Assembly (NCBI GenBank): GCA_002698425.1
Contig: NZXU01000061.1
Coordinates: 1-39,052, forward strand
Origin: Ahrensia sp.
GTDB lineage: Bacteria; Pseudomonadota; Alphaproteobacteria; Rhizobiales; Rhizobiaceae
Reading direction: 5' to 3'
Length of the DNA stretch: 39,052 bases
The notes below the pieces were generated by a model. It had not been told where the DNA came from. It saw only the letters and a program-made list of their open reading frames with translations, and did no database searches. Below are positions 1 to 8,475 of this stretch, in pieces. Every line of letters begins with the position of its first letter. Position 1 is the first letter of the stretch. Position numbers and translations under genes: made by a program.

Positions 1-83
1 AACAGCATATCGACGATGCGGGTCAGAAGCCCCCTGTTGCGGGTAACGACCGCGTCCCAGTTTATGCCTTCCGCCGAGAACAA
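1..83 (-). CDS. N-terminal fragment of an unidentified protein, cut by the window edge
   Basis: On the minus strand a TTG codon at 83-81 follows a strong ribosome-binding site, AAAGGAGG, with six bases of spacing. It opens a frame that runs to the window edge without a stop. The readable residues begin MFSAEGINWDAVVTRNRG and continue into a Leu/Ile-rich amphipathic stretch, which has the look of genuine protein. Only about 27 codons are visible, so no family can be named. The call rests on the RBS and the composition. Confidence 0.5.
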   Translation of the reverse strand, partial: MFSAEGINWDAVVTRNRGLLTRIVDML

Positions 84-438
84 TTCCGCGCCTCCTTTGT
101 CCCGCCCTTAAGCTCCTCGCAGGCTCGTCGCTGGCGGGCCCGTCAAGGATAGGGGCGGCACCGGGGCGGTGGACAGATTTCTGCGCAGGGTGAAGAATTT
201 GATCTGCCGCAATGCGACCGGCAAGGATTGATTTACCTTGTTGATTCAGGGTGTTTCGGACCCCGCCCGACAGGTACGGCGCTGGCGGGAAGCGGAGTGC
301 CGCCGGAGGCGAGGCCGTGAAGATATCAAACCGGCGCGACGCGCCCGGCTTGGCGGAGGCGCTGTCGCGACAGTCGCCGGAGAGGGCTGCCGTCATGCGC
401 TCGCCATATTTGCCGGACTTTTGAGGACGAGATTCAAA
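84..438. other. Intergenic region without a convincing gene
   Basis: This stretch separates the divergent left-edge fragment from the Tlde1 gene. The frame of the Tlde1 gene stays open back to a TTG at 238. However, the extra 67 residues are almost all Arg, Ala and Gly, in the pattern of translated GC-rich non-coding DNA. I therefore treat 238-438 as probable leader and promoter sequence. No terminator or clear promoter was recognised. Confidence 0.4.
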
Positions 439-1644
439 GTGGGGACGAATTTATTGACGGAAGGGACTTCCCAATCGCGGATTCTGCGTGAGCGGACGCG
501 CGTGCGGAAAATTCTTCGCCCGGCACGCATCATTCCGATGCTCGGTCTTGCCGGCCTGATGGCCGCCGCGCCGATGTTGGCGCGGGGGCTTGCGCAATTC
601 TCCGTCGGGATGGTCGCCGTGCCGGTTTCGGTGCAGGCATCGGTTTCGGGACCCTTCGATACCGGTTTTTCGCAGCCGCGCGACACGGACCAAACGTTTC
701 AACTGGCCAAGGAAGTGCTGTCGGATCGTCTCGACCGTGCTTTCGAAACAGCGATGGAAGAGGACGCCGCGCCGGCTCCCCATTTCGCCGATTTCGACAC
801 GCGCCGGATGCCGGTGCCGACATCGGTCCCCACGTCGTTTTCCGGTATCGAGCGCTTTGCGCTTCTGCCCGGCAATGACGCTCCCGTTGCGCTTGCCAGC
901 CTGGACCTGAGGTTTGCGCCGGCGCGCCTGCCGGAAAGCGCCGATGCGGCCATGATCGCGGCCGTCGCGCTGGCGCTCGCCACGGACGAGGAGGAGGCGT
1001 TGGCCGCCGGGAACGAAGACGAGGCGATCGCGGGCCTCGGGGGGCGGTTGCCGGAAGAAATCGCCGTGCCGATCCCGCGCCCGGCCTATTCCGCCAAGCC
1101 CAAACAGGTCTCCACCGCGCTCGCCTATGCCGATCCGAATGCGGAGATCGAGGAAGAAGAAACGCGCGACGGCATTTTCGGCCGGCTGTTCGGCCGGCGC
1201 GACAGCCTGCTGCCCGGCCGAGGCAGCAAGGTCGCGGTCTACGATATCGGCGCGAAGGTGGTCTACATGCCGAATGGCGAGAAGCTGGAAGCGCATTCCG
1301 GTCTCGCCCACATGAAGGACAACCCACGCTACGCTGACCAGAAGAACAAGGGGCCGACACCGCCGAACCTCTACAATCTGAGGATGCGCGAAGCCCGCTT
1401 CCACGGCGTCGAGGCGATCCGGCTGCTGCCCGCGGACGGCAAGAAGAAATACAACCGCGACGGCCTTCTGGCGCATACCTACATGTATGTGGCCGGCGGC
1501 GGCAAGGACAAGTCGCAGTCGAATGGCTGCGTGGTCTTCAAGGATTACGACAAGTTCCTGACCGCCTTCAAACGCGGCGAGGTCAAGCACATGATCGTCG
1601 TCGGGCACCTGAAGGAAGTGCCGACCTATATGGCGGCGCTGTAG
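439..1644 (+). CDS. Membrane-anchored Tlde1/DUF2778 domain protein (L,D-transpeptidase-like)
   Basis: The protein has about 401 residues. Near the N-terminus is one hydrophobic segment (around PMLGLAGLMAAAPML), consistent with a signal anchor. A long acidic, Ala/Pro-rich linker with little predicted structure follows, and then a C-terminal domain of about 150 residues. That domain carries a His (about residue 346) and an SNGCVVF motif with Cys at about 364. This His/Cys arrangement is that of the DUF2778/Tlde1 family, which is related to L,D-transpeptidases acting on peptidoglycan tetrapeptides. Tlde1 itself is a type VI effector, but no secretion genes lie nearby, so a housekeeping envelope role is equally possible. 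The start is uncertain: GTG 439 has GAGGA 11 bases upstream, TTG 454 has GGGGA, and TTG 238 is also in frame. The domain call is firm; the function is inferred. Confidence 0.75.
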   Translation: MGTNLLTEGTSQSRILRERTRVRKILRPARIIPMLGLAGLMAAAPMLARGLAQFSVGMVAVPVSVQASVSGPFDTGFSQPRDTDQTFQLAKEVLSDRLDRAFETAMEEDAAPAPHFADFDTRRMPVPTSVPTSFSGIERFALLPGNDAPVALASLDLRFAPARLPESADAAMIAAVALALATDEEEALAAGNEDEAIAGLGGRLPEEIAVPIPRPAYSAKPKQVSTALAYADPNAEIEEEETRDGIFGRLFGRRDSLLPGRGSKVAVYDIGAKVVYMPNGEKLEAHSGLAHMKDNPRYADQKNKGPTPPNLYNLRMREARFHGVEAIRLLPADGKKKYNRDGLLAHTYMYVAGGGKDKSQSNGCVVFKDYDKFLTAFKRGEVKHMIVVGHLKEVPTYMAAL

Positions 1645-1687
1645 CATTCACGCCTGACGGGGCTGCAAACAGCGCCTTTCTGCGCTT

Positions 1688-1723
1688 CCGGTGCTCACGT
1701 ACCGAAAGTACGCTGCGCTCCGG
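1688..1723. repeat. Imperfect hairpin, possible intergenic repeat
   Basis: CCGGTGCTCACGTAC at the left can fold back on GTACGCTGCGCTCCGG at the right, around a five-base CGAAA loop. The inner five pairs (CGTAC/GTACG) are perfect and the outer part is imperfect. The surrounding bases, rich in 'tgcgct' and 'ccgg', look like a dispersed intergenic element. It lies about 45 bases after the Tlde1 stop and could act as a weak transcription end, but there is no T-run. Confidence 0.4.
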
Positions 1724-1785
1724 TTCCCGAAGAGCTCTGTTTTCGCCTCCGTCAGACGCGAATGCGGGCTGGCGCAGGGATCGAC

Positions 1786-1816
1786 GGCAATAACACTGAA
1801 ACTTCGTATTATTGCC
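1786..1816. promoter_or_regulatory. Inverted repeat upstream of the cupredoxin gene
   Basis: GGCAATAA (1786-1793) and TTATTGCC (1809-1816) form a perfect 8-bp inverted repeat with a 15-base spacer. The half-site centres are 23 bp apart, close to two helical turns. The repeat lies 53 bases before the cupredoxin start codon. It is suited to binding a dimeric regulator, although it could also be part of the hairpin-rich intergenic element just upstream. No specific regulator family is recognised. Confidence 0.35.
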
Positions 1817-1868
1817 AGGTGCGGCCGTTCGCGCATAGGCTGGCGGCTTTCCAGCGGAGGACAGCCGG

Positions 1869-2189
1869 ATGCATTCGATTTCGCGATCTGCACGCATGAT
1901 GATCATGGCAGCGGCGTTCATGGCGGCCGCGCCCGCGATAGCGGCCGACCATGCGGTTACCATCAAGGGCTTCGCCTTCTCGCCGGCCACGCTGACCGTG
2001 GCGGCGGGCGACACGGTGACTTTCACCAACGAGGACGGCGCGCCGCACACGGCCACCGCCGCGGACGGCAGCTTCGATACCGGCAGGATCGATGGGGGCG
2101 GATCGGCGACCGTGACCATCGGCGCCGGAGACCATGCCTACAAGTGCAACTTCCATGCGAGCATGAAGGGCACGATCTCGGCGAACTGA
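1869..2189 (+). CDS. Periplasmic cupredoxin (plastocyanin/pseudoazurin-like copper protein)
   Basis: This is a 106-residue exported blue-copper protein. Residues 1-25 form a signal peptide ending APAIAA, followed by a single cupredoxin domain. The type 1 copper ligands are visible: a His in the GAPHTA segment, and Cys, His and Met in YKCNFHASMKG near the C-terminus. The spacing matches the short amicyanin/plastocyanin-like family, which shuttles electrons in the periplasm. The ATG is preceded by GGAGG at good spacing, and an 8-bp inverted repeat lies upstream. The gene stands alone, convergent with dodecin, so the electron partner cannot be inferred. The family is confident; the physiological role is unknown. 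Confidence 0.9.
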   Translation: MHSISRSARMMIMAAAFMAAAPAIAADHAVTIKGFAFSPATLTVAAGDTVTFTNEDGAPHTATAADGSFDTGRIDGGGSATVTIGAGDHAYKCNFHASMKGTISAN

Positions 2190-2200
2190 TCCGCCGGGCG

Positions 2201-2410
2201 TCAGCCTTCCAGCGTGAAGCCGATCTTGAGCGTCACCTGCCAGTGGCCGACCTTGCCGTCGACGATATGGCCGCGCGTATCGGTAACCTCGAACCACTGC
2301 ATATTGCGGACGGTCTTCGCCGCCGTGGCGATGGCGTTCGAGACGGCGTCCTCGATGCCGGTGGCGGACGAGCCGGTCAGTTCGATCGACTTGTAGACGT
2401 GGTTGCTCAT
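2201..2410 (-). CDS. Dodecin, small flavin-binding storage protein
   Basis: The product is 69 residues, starting [15 protein letters not shown] and containing the [14 protein letters not shown] segment with the Trp that stacks on flavin in this family. Dodecins form hollow dodecamers that bind FMN or riboflavin (CoA in some bacteria) and are thought to buffer free flavin. The length equals the family norm. The frame extends seven codons further upstream, but the ATG at 2410 directly follows GGGAGG and gives the conserved N-terminus. The gene is monocistronic and convergent with the cupredoxin gene 11 bases away. Confidence 0.93.
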   Translation of the reverse strand: MSNHVYKSIELTGSSATGIEDAVSNAIATAAKTVRNMQWFEVTDTRGHIVDGKVGHWQVTLKIGFTLEG

Positions 2411-2502
2411 GGTTTCCTCCCTTTCGTTCACGACATCCCGAGCCTTTCAGGGCGACGTGGCCGTTGTGAGGCCGGCGCGGGAGGCAACGCCCGCCAACAA
2501 TG

Positions 2503-2532
2503 AAAAAGCCGGGGCGCTGTCGCACCCCGGCT
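2503..2532 (-). terminator. Rho-independent terminator of the phytase-like gene
   Basis: Read on the minus strand, AGCCGGGG pairs with CCCCGGCT (2507-2514 and 2525-2532 on the plus strand) over a 10-base loop, followed at once by TTTTTC. It lies 40 bases past the stop of the phytase-like gene and before dodecin, which separates the two transcripts. Confidence 0.85.
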
Positions 2533-2572
2533 CACGTGGCTCCGTCCTGGGAGGTGGAGTTTTGTCGGCGGG

Positions 2573-4762
2573 TTACATGGTTCCCATGGCGCCGAGGCGC
2601 AGGAACAGGGTCTCGCCGTTGGAGTCGTCGACGCCGTCATTGTCGGTGACCGCATAGGCGTTGCCGGCGGCGTCGATGGTGAAGCCCTCGATCTTGTCGA
2701 CAACATAGCCGCCGGTCGATTTCAGGTCCGGGATGAAGTCGTGCACTTCCTCCTTGGTGACGACCGGCAGTTCGCCGCCGAGCGGGGCCGGCTGAAGGTC
2801 TGCGACCGGCACGCGGAACAGCTTCTTCAGTTTCGCGGCGTCGCCGATCTGGTTGTCGCGCTCGACGATATAGACGTAATCGCCGTTGACGGTGATCTCG
2901 GACAGGCCGACCCAGCCGGCGCCCTTCGGCTCGAGCGGGTAGCGCACCGCGCCGGCCCATGTCTTCTCCCTGGTGTCATAGGCGAGCAGCTTGACCTGGC
3001 CGGCCGGGTCGTCGCCCCATTCGCGCTGGATGGCGACCCAGAGCATGTCGCCGATCCTGGTCACGCCCTCGGAGCCGAAGCGCTTCTCGACGGAGGAGAG
3101 TTCGGCCGGGAAGGGAACCTGCGTCTTGATCTCGCCCTTGGCGTTCACATGGTAGAGCGCGTGCGGGATCAGACGGTCGGTGCGGCCCTCGGACGCGATC
3201 CAGAAGCCGCCCTCGCCGTCCGCGGTTATGCCTTCCTGGTCCATCAGCTGGGCCGGCGCGCCGCCGCGGGTGACGCGGGTGGCCGCGGTGATCTTCGCCG
3301 GCGTCTGGTTTGCGTCGATGGTGAAGATCGTCGGCTGCATCGCGTAGAAGCTATCGTTCACCGCATAGAGGACGCCCGGCTGTTCCGGATCGGCGGTGAG
3401 GCCCGACATCGCGCCCCAGCCGATCGGACGGTCGCCGTCCATGCCGGAAACCAGCATCGGATAGGCGGCTTCGCCTTCCGCATAGGAATAGAGCGTCACG
3501 TGCGAACGCACGCCGCCATCCTCGATCAGGTCGGCCTCGTTGGCGACGGCGAGCAGGTTGCGGCCGGGGATCGCCACCGCGCCTTCCGGGGCGAGCGCCG
3601 TCGGCAGGAGCTGCTTGAGGACGGGCGCGGCGCCCGTGTCCTCGTAGACGCCGACGACGGAGCCGCGCTCGGACAGGAGGAAGATGTAGGTGGTGTCGCC
3701 GAAGGTTCCGATCTCCATGCCTTCCGGCTCGACGCCCTTGTTGCCGGAGCGCTTCTCCGGATAGTGGCCGGCCATGGCGACTTCGTATTCGAAGGACAGG
3801 CCGCTGTCGTAAAGGACTTCGCCCTGTTTCGAGAAGATGGTGAAGCCGCGCGAACCGCCCTTCCAGTCGCCCTCATTGGCGATGACGAGGCGGTCATTGT
3901 CGAGCCACTGGACGGCGTCGGGCTCGCGCGGGACGGCGATCAGCTTGCCGTCGAAGGTCAGCGCGCGCTCTTCCTCGGTGTCGACATTGTCGAGATCGAC
4001 CGCGCCTGCCGGAAAATGCGAGACGATGTCGCCGGTCTTGCCGTCGACGATGACGATCTCGTTGTTTTCCTGCATCGTCATGACGATTTCGCCGGCTTCG
4101 TTGAAGTCGACGAATTCGGGTTCGGGATCTTCCGGTGCGACTTCGGCAAGGCCGGTGACGTCGACCGTCTTGAGGCTGGCGCAATCGAGCGCGCCGGCGG
4201 AGGCGGAGACGATCGCGAGCGCGCCGGCCGGCATCTGCGGCAGGCCGCCGTCGCCCAGATCCTCGTCGCGCTCGTTCTCGATGGCGACGGCGACCAGCGC
4301 GCCGTCCTTCGACAGGGCGACGGAGTCGGGCTGGCCGCCGAGGTCGCAGGACTGCTCGATCTCGCCGGAGGCGAGGTTGATCGAGAGAAGCGCGCCCGAC
4401 GGGTTCGTGTAGCTTTCGGAGGTGTTGAGCCCGACAAAGGCGTGGCCGGCCTGGACGACCAGCGAGGTCGGCTCGCCGTCGAGCTTCACGTAACCGCCGG
4501 GGGCCGGATTGGCCGGGTCCGAGATGTCGATCATGCCGATCCCGCCGAAGGGGCTGTCGGAATAGACCAGCGTCATGCCGTCCTCGGTGACGTAGATGAT
4601 CTCCGAGGAGGTCTCCGACGCGGGGTCGGCGTCGGCGGGAAGGTTGGTGTAGACCGGGAAGGACGCGATGCGGTTGAAAACCATATCGGCGTGGGCCGGC
4701 GCGGCGGCGAACAGCGCGGAAAGCGCGGTGCCGGCGGCCAGCAGTCTGGATTGTCTGGACAT
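2573..4762 (-). CDS. Secreted esterase-like/phytase-like beta-propeller protein, Pho-regulated
   Basis: The protein has 729 residues with a clear Sec signal peptide (1-25, ending APAHA). The first 450 or so residues show repeated D-G-x and V-A-x-D strands, suggesting a WD/YVTN-like beta-propeller. The C-terminal part contains the 'esterase-like activity of phytase' domain (PF13449 type), with the segments MDQEGITADGEGGFWIASEG, GSEGVTRIGD and DKIEGFTIDAAGNAYAVTDND. Members are placed in periplasmic or extracellular organic-phosphate scavenging, although biochemical proof is thin. Three CTGTCAT repeats in 11-bp register 86-125 bases upstream predict PhoB control, which agrees with a phosphate role. 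The transcript ends at a clear hairpin terminator. The domain assignment is good; the substrate is unknown. Confidence 0.88.
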   Translation of the reverse strand: MSRQSRLLAAGTALSALFAAAPAHADMVFNRIASFPVYTNLPADADPASETSSEIIYVTEDGMTLVYSDSPFGGIGMIDISDPANPAPGGYVKLDGEPTSLVVQAGHAFVGLNTSESYTNPSGALLSINLASGEIEQSCDLGGQPDSVALSKDGALVAVAIENERDEDLGDGGLPQMPAGALAIVSASAGALDCASLKTVDVTGLAEVAPEDPEPEFVDFNEAGEIVMTMQENNEIVIVDGKTGDIVSHFPAGAVDLDNVDTEEERALTFDGKLIAVPREPDAVQWLDNDRLVIANEGDWKGGSRGFTIFSKQGEVLYDSGLSFEYEVAMAGHYPEKRSGNKGVEPEGMEIGTFGDTTYIFLLSERGSVVGVYEDTGAAPVLKQLLPTALAPEGAVAIPGRNLLAVANEADLIEDGGVRSHVTLYSYAEGEAAYPMLVSGMDGDRPIGWGAMSGLTADPEQPGVLYAVNDSFYAMQPTIFTIDANQTPAKITAATRVTRGGAPAQLMDQEGITADGEGGFWIASEGRTDRLIPHALYHVNAKGEIKTQVPFPAELSSVEKRFGSEGVTRIGDMLWVAIQREWGDDPAGQVKLLAYDTREKTWAGAVRYPLEPKGAGWVGLSEITVNGDYVYIVERDNQIGDAAKLKKLFRVPVADLQPAPLGGELPVVTKEEVHDFIPDLKSTGGYVVDKIEGFTIDAAGNAYAVTDNDGVDDSNGETLFLRLGAMGTM

Positions 4763-4847
4763 GCCTCAGCTCCCAAAATTGTGCGGAATGCGATGGAACG
4801 GCCCCGAACACGGGCCTGACGCGACGCCCGCCTTGTTCGCGAGGCGA

Positions 4848-4887
4848 ATGACAGGCCCATGACAGGACTGCGAAGAAATGATGACAG
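4848..4887 (-). promoter_or_regulatory. Pho box array (PhoB binding sites)
   Basis: On the minus strand, CTGTCATGGGCCTGTCAT (4865-4848) is an exact rhizobial Pho box: two CTGTCAT repeats 11 bp apart. A third perfect CTGTCAT (4887-4881) lies 22 bp, or two further steps, upstream, with a degenerate copy at the intermediate position. All three point toward the phytase-like gene starting at 4762. The consensus is established for alphaproteobacterial PhoB; the regulation itself is inferred. Confidence 0.88.
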
Positions 4888-5263
4888 GTCTCATTGTCCT
4901 GTTAGGAGGCGGTTAAGGACGATTTGACGCTACGGAAAGCGATTAAGCATCTGTAAAAGCCCCCGTTGATAACCAGCAAGGTGCGGCAGTCTCCATTCGC
5001 GGACCGGCATGACGCCACGATGCCGCCCCGGCCAGACCGGAATGCCTACCTGGCTTGCGAGCAGGGCCGGACATGCGATCCCGCATGTTTCCGTTCTTCG
5101 GGCAGCCACAATAAGAAACCGGACTCCGGTCGTCCGACCGGCGGAGACCGGGCTACGATGGGTTTCGTGTCGATGGCAGCAAAAATCTTGTCATTCTCCG
5201 AGAGGCCAAGGCCCGAGGCGAAAGCCTGCCGGCGCGTACAGCCCGGCGCCGAGGGCGGACACA
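4888..5263. other. Intergenic region between the phytase-like and GGDEF-EAL genes
   Basis: This 376-base stretch between divergent genes shows no supported gene. Several short frames cross it. None has a good ribosome-binding site together with protein-like composition, and the long upstream extension of the GGDEF-EAL frame (from 5009) reads like non-coding DNA. It presumably holds the promoter of the GGDEF-EAL gene. Confidence 0.5.
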
Positions 5264-7411
5264 ATGGAGTTTCCCCTGGCCGCCATGACTGAAGTTAGAA
5301 TGACCCAGACGAAGCAAAGCGCACAGGAATTCCGTAGCCAGGCGGCACACGAGGCGAACGAACGAGGTTCGCAGAACCGGGCGCCGGATTCCGGCGCCGC
5401 GCTTGCGCAATCGTCTTCCGGACAGTCTCCCTCCGCCGCGGCATTGCGAAAATGGTCCGGGAACAGGCTATGCGGCATGCCGCAATGGCTTCAGAAAAGG
5501 CTGTTCGGCACGGTCAATCCCGCTGACGAGAAAAAGCTGCGCGAGAGGATGGTCGCGGCCTACCAGCACCTTCTGGTCTCGGCCCTCTATCCGGCCGTGC
5601 CCTATTTCCTCTTCGTCGGCGTTTCCTACTACTTTCTCGACGGGCTGGAGGGCTTCCTCTATCTCGGCAGCTTCGCCTTCATCATTGCCCTCGTCATCGT
5701 CGCAGTCATCTATGACCTCTCCCGCCGCAAGGTGAGCAAACTCGGCCTCGAAATACGCGGGATCGCCTTGTACACCCTGATAGCCGCGAGCATCGTGGCG
5801 CATCACACATACCATCTCGAGCCGGTCAAGCTGATCTTCTTCCTGCTTCTGATGCTGGTCACGGCCACGGCCAGCGTAACGATCAGGACCGCCATCGGAT
5901 CGATCGTCGTCAGCACGGCCGCGACGATGTGGTTCGCCTATGAAAGCGGTCACGAAACGGTGATACAATACGGTTTCGTCAGTTTCGCGGGCATGATCGT
6001 GGCCCTCTGCATGGCGATGCTGACGCGCATCGCAATCCGGCGGATGACCAATGCGCTGGTCGTCGCCGACCGCCTGCGAGAGAATGCCGAGCACTTGGCA
6101 AATCACGACATGCTGACCGAACTTCCGAACCGGCGCAGCTTCTTTCGAGAGCTCAGGAAGCATCTCGGCACGGCGGGCGAAGACGGCAGCGGCTTCGTTC
6201 TGGGGATCGTCGATCTCGACGGCTTCAAGGCGATCAATGACAGCTATGGCCATATCGTCGGGGACCGGGTGCTGATCGAGGTCGCGTCGCGACTGAAGAA
6301 ATCGAATGGCGGCGAGTGCTTCGTCGCGCGTTTCGGCGGCGACGAGTTCGCGCTTTTGCTGGAGGGGACGAAAAGCGATGACGAGCTGCGCGCGCTTGGC
6401 AGCAGGATCTGCCAGTGCATCGGCGAGTCTTTCCTGATCTCGGAAATCGAGTTCTCCGTTTCGGCCTCGGTCGGTTTCGTGCTGGCCGACGACGCAACCC
6501 ATGAGGAGACGGAACTCATCGAGCGGGCCGACTTCGCCATGTTCCGCGCCAAGGCGTCGAAGGAGAACATCGTCATCTTCTCAGCCCGCGACGAGGAGGA
6601 TCTGCGGCAGATCGGCCGCATCGAACAGGCGCTGCGCATCAGCGACAAGGAAGAGGAAATGTCGGTCGTCTTCCAGCCGCAGGTCGACATCCATTCCGGC
6701 AGGACGACGGGTTTCGAGGCGCTGGCGCGCTGGAACAGCCCGACGCTCGGCCGTGTGCGCCCCGACGTGTTCATCGCGGCGGCGGAGCGGACCGGGCTGA
6801 TCGAGGAGATGACGCCGATCCTGCTCAACAAGGCGCTGAAATTCGCCCGCGGCTGGCCGGACAATCTGAAGCTCTCCTTCAACCTGTCGATCCGGGACAT
6901 CATGTCGCCGTCGGCGATCGACAAATTGTGCGCCATCATCGAGACCAGCGGCGTCGATCCGAAGCGCCTCGAATTCGAGGTGACCGAGACGCTGATCATG
7001 TCGGATTTCGAGACGGCGCGCCGCTCGCTCGGCCGGCTGCAGGCGCTCGGCTCGCGCGTGGCGCTGGACGATTTCGGCGTCGGCTACGCCAATTTCGGCC
7101 ATATCGACCAGCTGTCGATCAACACGATCAAGATCGACCGCTCCTTCGTCACGCGGCTCGCCAATGGCGGCCAGACGGTCAAGCTGATCAAGACGATGGT
7201 GGACATGTGCTCGACGCTCGGCGTCGGCTCGATCGTCGAGGGGGTCGAGACCGAGCACGAACTGGCCGTGCTGCGCGGCATCGGCGCGCGCAACGTGCAG
7301 GGCTACTACTATTCGAAACCGATGGCGGCCGAGGACATTCCGGCCTTCCTGTCGCAGTCGCTCCTGGCCAGCATCGGCGGCCCCCAGCTTCCCGCAAAGC
7401 AGGCCGTCTGA
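5264..7411 (+). CDS. Membrane GGDEF-EAL cyclic-di-GMP enzyme
   Basis: With the ATG at 5264 the protein has 715 residues. After a polar, probably disordered N-terminus come about five or six hydrophobic helices (residues ~100-270) acting as a membrane sensor. A GGDEF domain follows with intact GGDEF at ~358-362, then an EAL domain with EAL at ~485, FNLS, EVTE, DDFG at ~602, KID and VEGVE. Both diguanylate cyclase and c-di-GMP phosphodiesterase motifs are therefore intact. The RxxD inhibitory site normally five residues before GGDEF is absent. The start is unsure: ATG 5285, 5300 and 5477 are also in frame, and 5477 gives MPQWLQKRLFG just before the membrane region. A second protein of the same layout is encoded at 20255. 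Confidence 0.9.
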   Translation: MEFPLAAMTEVRMTQTKQSAQEFRSQAAHEANERGSQNRAPDSGAALAQSSSGQSPSAAALRKWSGNRLCGMPQWLQKRLFGTVNPADEKKLRERMVAAYQHLLVSALYPAVPYFLFVGVSYYFLDGLEGFLYLGSFAFIIALVIVAVIYDLSRRKVSKLGLEIRGIALYTLIAASIVAHHTYHLEPVKLIFFLLLMLVTATASVTIRTAIGSIVVSTAATMWFAYESGHETVIQYGFVSFAGMIVALCMAMLTRIAIRRMTNALVVADRLRENAEHLANHDMLTELPNRRSFFRELRKHLGTAGEDGSGFVLGIVDLDGFKAINDSYGHIVGDRVLIEVASRLKKSNGGECFVARFGGDEFALLLEGTKSDDELRALGSRICQCIGESFLISEIEFSVSASVGFVLADDATHEETELIERADFAMFRAKASKENIVIFSARDEEDLRQIGRIEQALRISDKEEEMSVVFQPQVDIHSGRTTGFEALARWNSPTLGRVRPDVFIAAAERTGLIEEMTPILLNKALKFARGWPDNLKLSFNLSIRDIMSPSAIDKLCAIIETSGVDPKRLEFEVTETLIMSDFETARRSLGRLQALGSRVALDDFGVGYANFGHIDQLSINTIKIDRSFVTRLANGGQTVKLIKTMVDMCSTLGVGSIVEGVETEHELAVLRGIGARNVQGYYYSKPMAAEDIPAFLSQSLLASIGGPQLPAKQAV

Positions 7412-7559
7412 CGGTTCGTCCACCGCGCCGCCGTCATGGCGCGGGGCTCTTGTTGCGAAGAGCGCCGAGATGCGCTATGGAGCGCGCATTCTTCCGGAAA
7501 TCAGTGGTTCGACACCACGCCCGCGGCACCGGCGCGGACGAACAGGAAAGGTTTATCCA

Positions 7560-8282
7560 ATGGCCAATACGCTTCTGATGCCCAAGGCGACCGCCGTCTG
7601 GCTGGTCGACAACACGGCTCTTTCCTTCGACCAGATCGCGCAGTTCTGCAAGCTGCACCCGCTCGAGGTGAAGGCGATTGCCGACGGCGAATCGGCGCAG
7701 GGCATCAAGGGTCTCGACCCGATCAATACCGGCCAGCTCAGCCGCGAGGAAATCGCGAAGGCGGAGAAGGATTCGAACTACCAGCTGAAGCTGGCGACGT
7801 CGAAATATGTCGTGCCGGAACTGCGCAAGAAGGGCCCGCGCTACACGCCGGTCTCCAAGCGCCAGGACCGCCCGAACGCGATCCTCTGGCTGGTGCGCAA
7901 CCACCCGGAACTGAAGGACGCGCAGATTTCGCGCCTCGTCGGTACGACCAAGAACACGATCGAGCAGATTCGCAACCGCACCCACTGGAACTCGGCGAAC
8001 CTGCAGCCGGTCGATCCGGTGGCGCTCGGCCTGTGCTCGCAGATCGACCTCGATTTCGAGGTGCAGAAGGCGGCCAAGTCGCGCCCCGCGCCGACCGAGG
8101 AAGAGCTGGGCGACAGCCTGCTGCCGGCTTCCGAGACCGAGAACCTGCCGGTCGACGACATCCTGTCGCGCCCTTCCGCGCCGAAGGAGGAGGAAGAGGA
8201 ACTCGACGCCGACGCCGTCTTCGCCAAGCTCAGCTCGCTCAAGGGCTCGCGCAGCGAAGAAGAGGACGAGGACGAGCAGTAA
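7560..8282 (+). CDS. trcR: DUF1013 cell-cycle transcriptional regulator (TrcR type)
   Basis: The product has 240 residues and starts MANTLLMPKATAVWLVDNTALSFDQIA. The first 165 residues are the conserved DUF1013 domain, which includes a helix-turn-helix-like part (AQISRLVGTTKNTIEQIRNRTHW). The C-terminal 70 residues are an acidic low-complexity tail that ends almost purely in Glu and Asp. DUF1013 is confined to Alphaproteobacteria, and members are described as TrcR-type regulators linked to the CtrA/cell-cycle network. The ATG follows an AGGAAAGG ribosome-binding site, and the gene is closed by a textbook terminator. The family is sure; the gene symbol is transferred by family. Confidence 0.9.
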   Translation: MANTLLMPKATAVWLVDNTALSFDQIAQFCKLHPLEVKAIADGESAQGIKGLDPINTGQLSREEIAKAEKDSNYQLKLATSKYVVPELRKKGPRYTPVSKRQDRPNAILWLVRNHPELKDAQISRLVGTTKNTIEQIRNRTHWNSANLQPVDPVALGLCSQIDLDFEVQKAAKSRPAPTEEELGDSLLPASETENLPVDDILSRPSAPKEEEEELDADAVFAKLSSLKGSRSEEEDEDEQ

Positions 8283-8305
8283 TCGCCGGAACCGACCGGA
8301 CCAGC

Positions 8306-8334
8306 AAAGCCCGCCGATTGGCGGGCTTTTTTAT
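8306..8334 (+). terminator. Rho-independent terminator of the DUF1013 gene
   Basis: AAAGCCCGCC and GGCGGGCTTT form a perfect 10-bp stem with a GATT loop, followed by a run of T. It lies 24 bases after the stop codon of the DUF1013 gene. Confidence 0.93.
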
Positions 8335-8475
8335 TTGCGGCGCGCGCTTCGGCGGCAAGATTCCGGGGGGCGGGGGCAAGAAAGGCGCATCTTTGCGCCT
8401 CGCTGACGGCGCGTAATATTTTCAAAAAGGAAAAACCCGTCTATCCTGCCCGCTCATCCTTGGGGCTGGGTGGTG

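Noticed and set aside
451..1647. 398-codon minus-strand frame opposite the Tlde1 gene
   Set aside because: Arg-rich shadow with no motif; the plus strand has the SNGCVVF active site.
2741..4819. 692-codon plus-strand frame opposite the phytase-like gene
   Set aside because: It is antisense to a gene with signal peptide, domain, terminator and Pho box. Its composition is Arg/Asp/Gly/Ala-rich, as expected from the opposite strand of GC-rich coding DNA.
4966..5292. Short plus-strand frame ending MGFVSMAAKILSFSERPRP...
   Set aside because: The small segment MAAKILSFSERPR looks protein-like, but there is no ribosome-binding site and the tail is low complexity.
8383..8400. Hairpin AGGCGCA-TCTT-TGCGCCT as a second terminator after the DUF1013 gene
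   Set aside because: No T-run follows and a strong terminator lies 50 bases upstream; it may be a chance or repeat-derived hairpin.
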